A stretch of DNA of 64,000 nucleotides, taken from contig NZ_FOMN01000001.1 of assembly GCF_900112665.1 (NCBI RefSeq), positions 186,502 through 250,501 of the forward strand, given 5' to 3'. A model generated the notes under the pieces. The model did not search any database. It saw only the letters and a program-made list of their open reading frames with translations, and was not told the origin of the DNA. Both the position numbers and the translations under genes were made by a program. Every line of letters starts with the position of its first letter. The first letter of the stretch is position 1. Below are positions 62,966 to 64,000 of this stretch, in pieces. The DNA is from Lactobacillus bombicola (GTDB lineage: Bacteria; Bacillota; Bacilli; Lactobacillales; Lactobacillaceae).

Positions 62966-64000
62966 TTAGCGTCTTAATTTTTTATGCTTTAACCAGAAAA
63001 TACTAACTACAGATAATAACAATGTCCCTCCTAAAGAAAGCACCGCTATATTTTCACGTTTTTTTGCTCGAGTTTTAGGTGATAACTCATTTATAGTATC
63101 TTCTGATTTATTATTTAGTTTTGGTTTAGTTACTTCATCTTTTATTGCATCATTAATTTTTTTACTGTAGACATAAGCAACAGACTGCGGAATTTTAGTA
63201 AAGTAACCATAAACTGAACCTTTAATCTCTTTCAAAGTATAACCAGGAATTGTCTTTGCTAGGGTGTGATACTCATCACCAATTTTTCCCTTTAAAACTT
63301 CGTCAGCTACAATTTTTGCCCCAATTTCATCTACAAATTGAATAAAAACCTGTGCTTTAGTATAGACAAAAGTAATAACTTTATTTTTTCTATCCGTAAA
63401 TCGATCACTTGTCTCGCCGATTATATTTTTAATCACATAGCCTGAAATGTTAATACTTGAAACGTCAGTATATTGTTCATCGATTAAACCCATTCTAACA
63501 TGATTGGGCGCCAAAACATTGCCATCCTCATCTCGGTATTGAGTCGTCACAATACCAAAACGAATATAGGTATCGGTATCTTGTCCTACCTGATATTTGG
63601 TCGACATTTCGCATGGATACCAAATATTAGAGCCCTTTGCATCTGTGATGGTTCCTCCATCCAAATTGACCCATCTACTATCTATTGGTTGGCCATAATT
63701 TACTCCTTCCCGATATAGCCAGCCATCCATATTTGAATTTTTTAAATCACAATTATTATTTAATTTTAAAATTTTCAGTTTGGTCATACCTGATAGCATT
63801 GCAAATGTACTTTGATCATCGGAACCAATTGGCGCTTGATTAAATCGTGGTATGCTTCTCATATCAAAATGGCTTAAATCCAGTTTTTTAATATTTGCAC
63901 AACCAGAAAACATTTCACCCATATCGGTTACTTTAGCTGTATTAAATTTTTCTATGTTTAAACTAGGCAAATTATAACAATTGCCAAACATCCCATGCAT
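62966..64000 (-). CDS. BspA-type LRR/MucBP surface protein (5' end beyond window)
   Basis: The C-terminal 344 codons are visible and the frame is open at the right edge. BspA-like (DUF285) leucine-rich repeats come first (TAKVTDMGEMFSGCANIKKL), followed by two MucBP-like mucin-binding repeats (near 150-220 and VFIQFVDEIGAKIVADEVLK near 220-285). The end has a Lys/Asn-rich linker, then ELSPKTRAKKRE, a hydrophobic helix and KHKKLRR. This is the layout of a sortase substrate but LSPKTR departs from LPxTG. An adhesin binding mucus or matrix is likely. Confidence 0.85.
   Translation of the reverse strand: MHGMFGNCYNLPSLNIEKFNTAKVTDMGEMFSGCANIKKLDLSHFDMRSIPRFNQAPIGSDDQSTFAMLSGMTKLKILKLNNNCDLKNSNMDGWLYREGVNYGQPIDSRWVNLDGGTITDAKGSNIWYPCEMSTKYQVGQDTDTYIRFGIVTTQYRDEDGNVLAPNHVRMGLIDEQYTDVSSINISGYVIKNIIGETSDRFTDRKNKVITFVYTKAQVFIQFVDEIGAKIVADEVLKGKIGDEYHTLAKTIPGYTLKEIKGSVYGYFTKIPQSVAYVYSKKINDAIKDEVTKPKLNNKSEDTINELSPKTRAKKRENIAVLSLGGTLLLSVVSIFWLKHKKLRR

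Noticed and set aside
1-64000. CRISPR array, tRNA or rRNA genes, intact transposase
   Set aside because: No regularly spaced repeats, no cloverleaf-like or rRNA-like sequence and no transposase frame were seen when reading the window.

Overview
The window is chromosomal DNA of a low-GC Gram-positive lactic acid bacterium, most likely Lactobacillus in the strict sense. The pointers are two secreted SLAP-type (S-layer-associated) proteins, lactacin F/gassericin-like bacteriocin peptides, T-box leaders, consistent gene-by-gene identity with lactobacillar housekeeping proteins and AT-rich intergenic DNA. The species cannot be fixed from the sequence alone. No rRNA, tRNA, CRISPR array or intact insertion sequence was seen.

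Layout. 1-6.5 kb: the rpsU-yqeY-phoH-ybeY-era-recO block on the minus strand, then PPDK-regulator-type kinase, msrA and a YitT-family membrane protein on the plus strand. 6.5-11.2 kb: a compact class III lanthipeptide locus (LanKC-type synthetase, ABC exporter and a 42-codon candidate precursor gene separated from the exporter by a 16-bp hairpin). 11.3-12.9 kb: a type I restriction M subunit without S or R partners. 13-25 kb: msrB, aminotransferase, tpx, Nudix, a T-box-controlled hisS-aspS pair, dtd-rel, prmA and YbaK. 24-36.7 kb: a SorC/CitI-like regulator and a large citrate module: citX, citF-E-D-C, an alpha/beta hydrolase, a DASS carrier, an RraA-like candidate oxaloacetate decarboxylase, malate dehydrogenase, then fumarate reductase and fumarase. 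Together these would take up citrate, split it to acetate and oxaloacetate, and reduce oxaloacetate through malate and fumarate to succinate as an electron sink; a promoter and a cre-like site precede the malate dehydrogenase gene.

36.7-44.2 kb: CopB-type copper ATPase, CutC, an ABC exporter, a decayed stretch and an MFS pump. 44.4-53.4 kb is an accessory region with lower gene density and many broken genes. It holds a SLAP protein, a gutted C39 bacteriocin transporter, a damaged lactacin F-like bacteriocin pair, an intact second beta-type peptide, three paralogous immunity-like membrane proteins, a tandem duplication carrying two Sec-signal peptides, pieces of a VaFE-repeat surface adhesin on both sides, and fragments of MazG-like, HD and ABC genes. 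53.4-57.8 kb: a second DASS carrier with an FMN-binding fumarate-reductase-like flavoprotein and a divergent LysR regulator, apparently a separate organic-acid reduction system with an altered active site. 57.8-64 kb: a second SLAP protein, a GT8 glycosyltransferase, HU, a T-box-controlled metQ-metN-metI operon, and the C-terminal part of a BspA/MucBP surface protein running off the right edge.

The most novel items are the basic-leader class III lanthipeptide candidate, the mosaic Sec-peptide/bacteriocin duplication, and the LysR-linked reductase with a changed substrate-binding signature.
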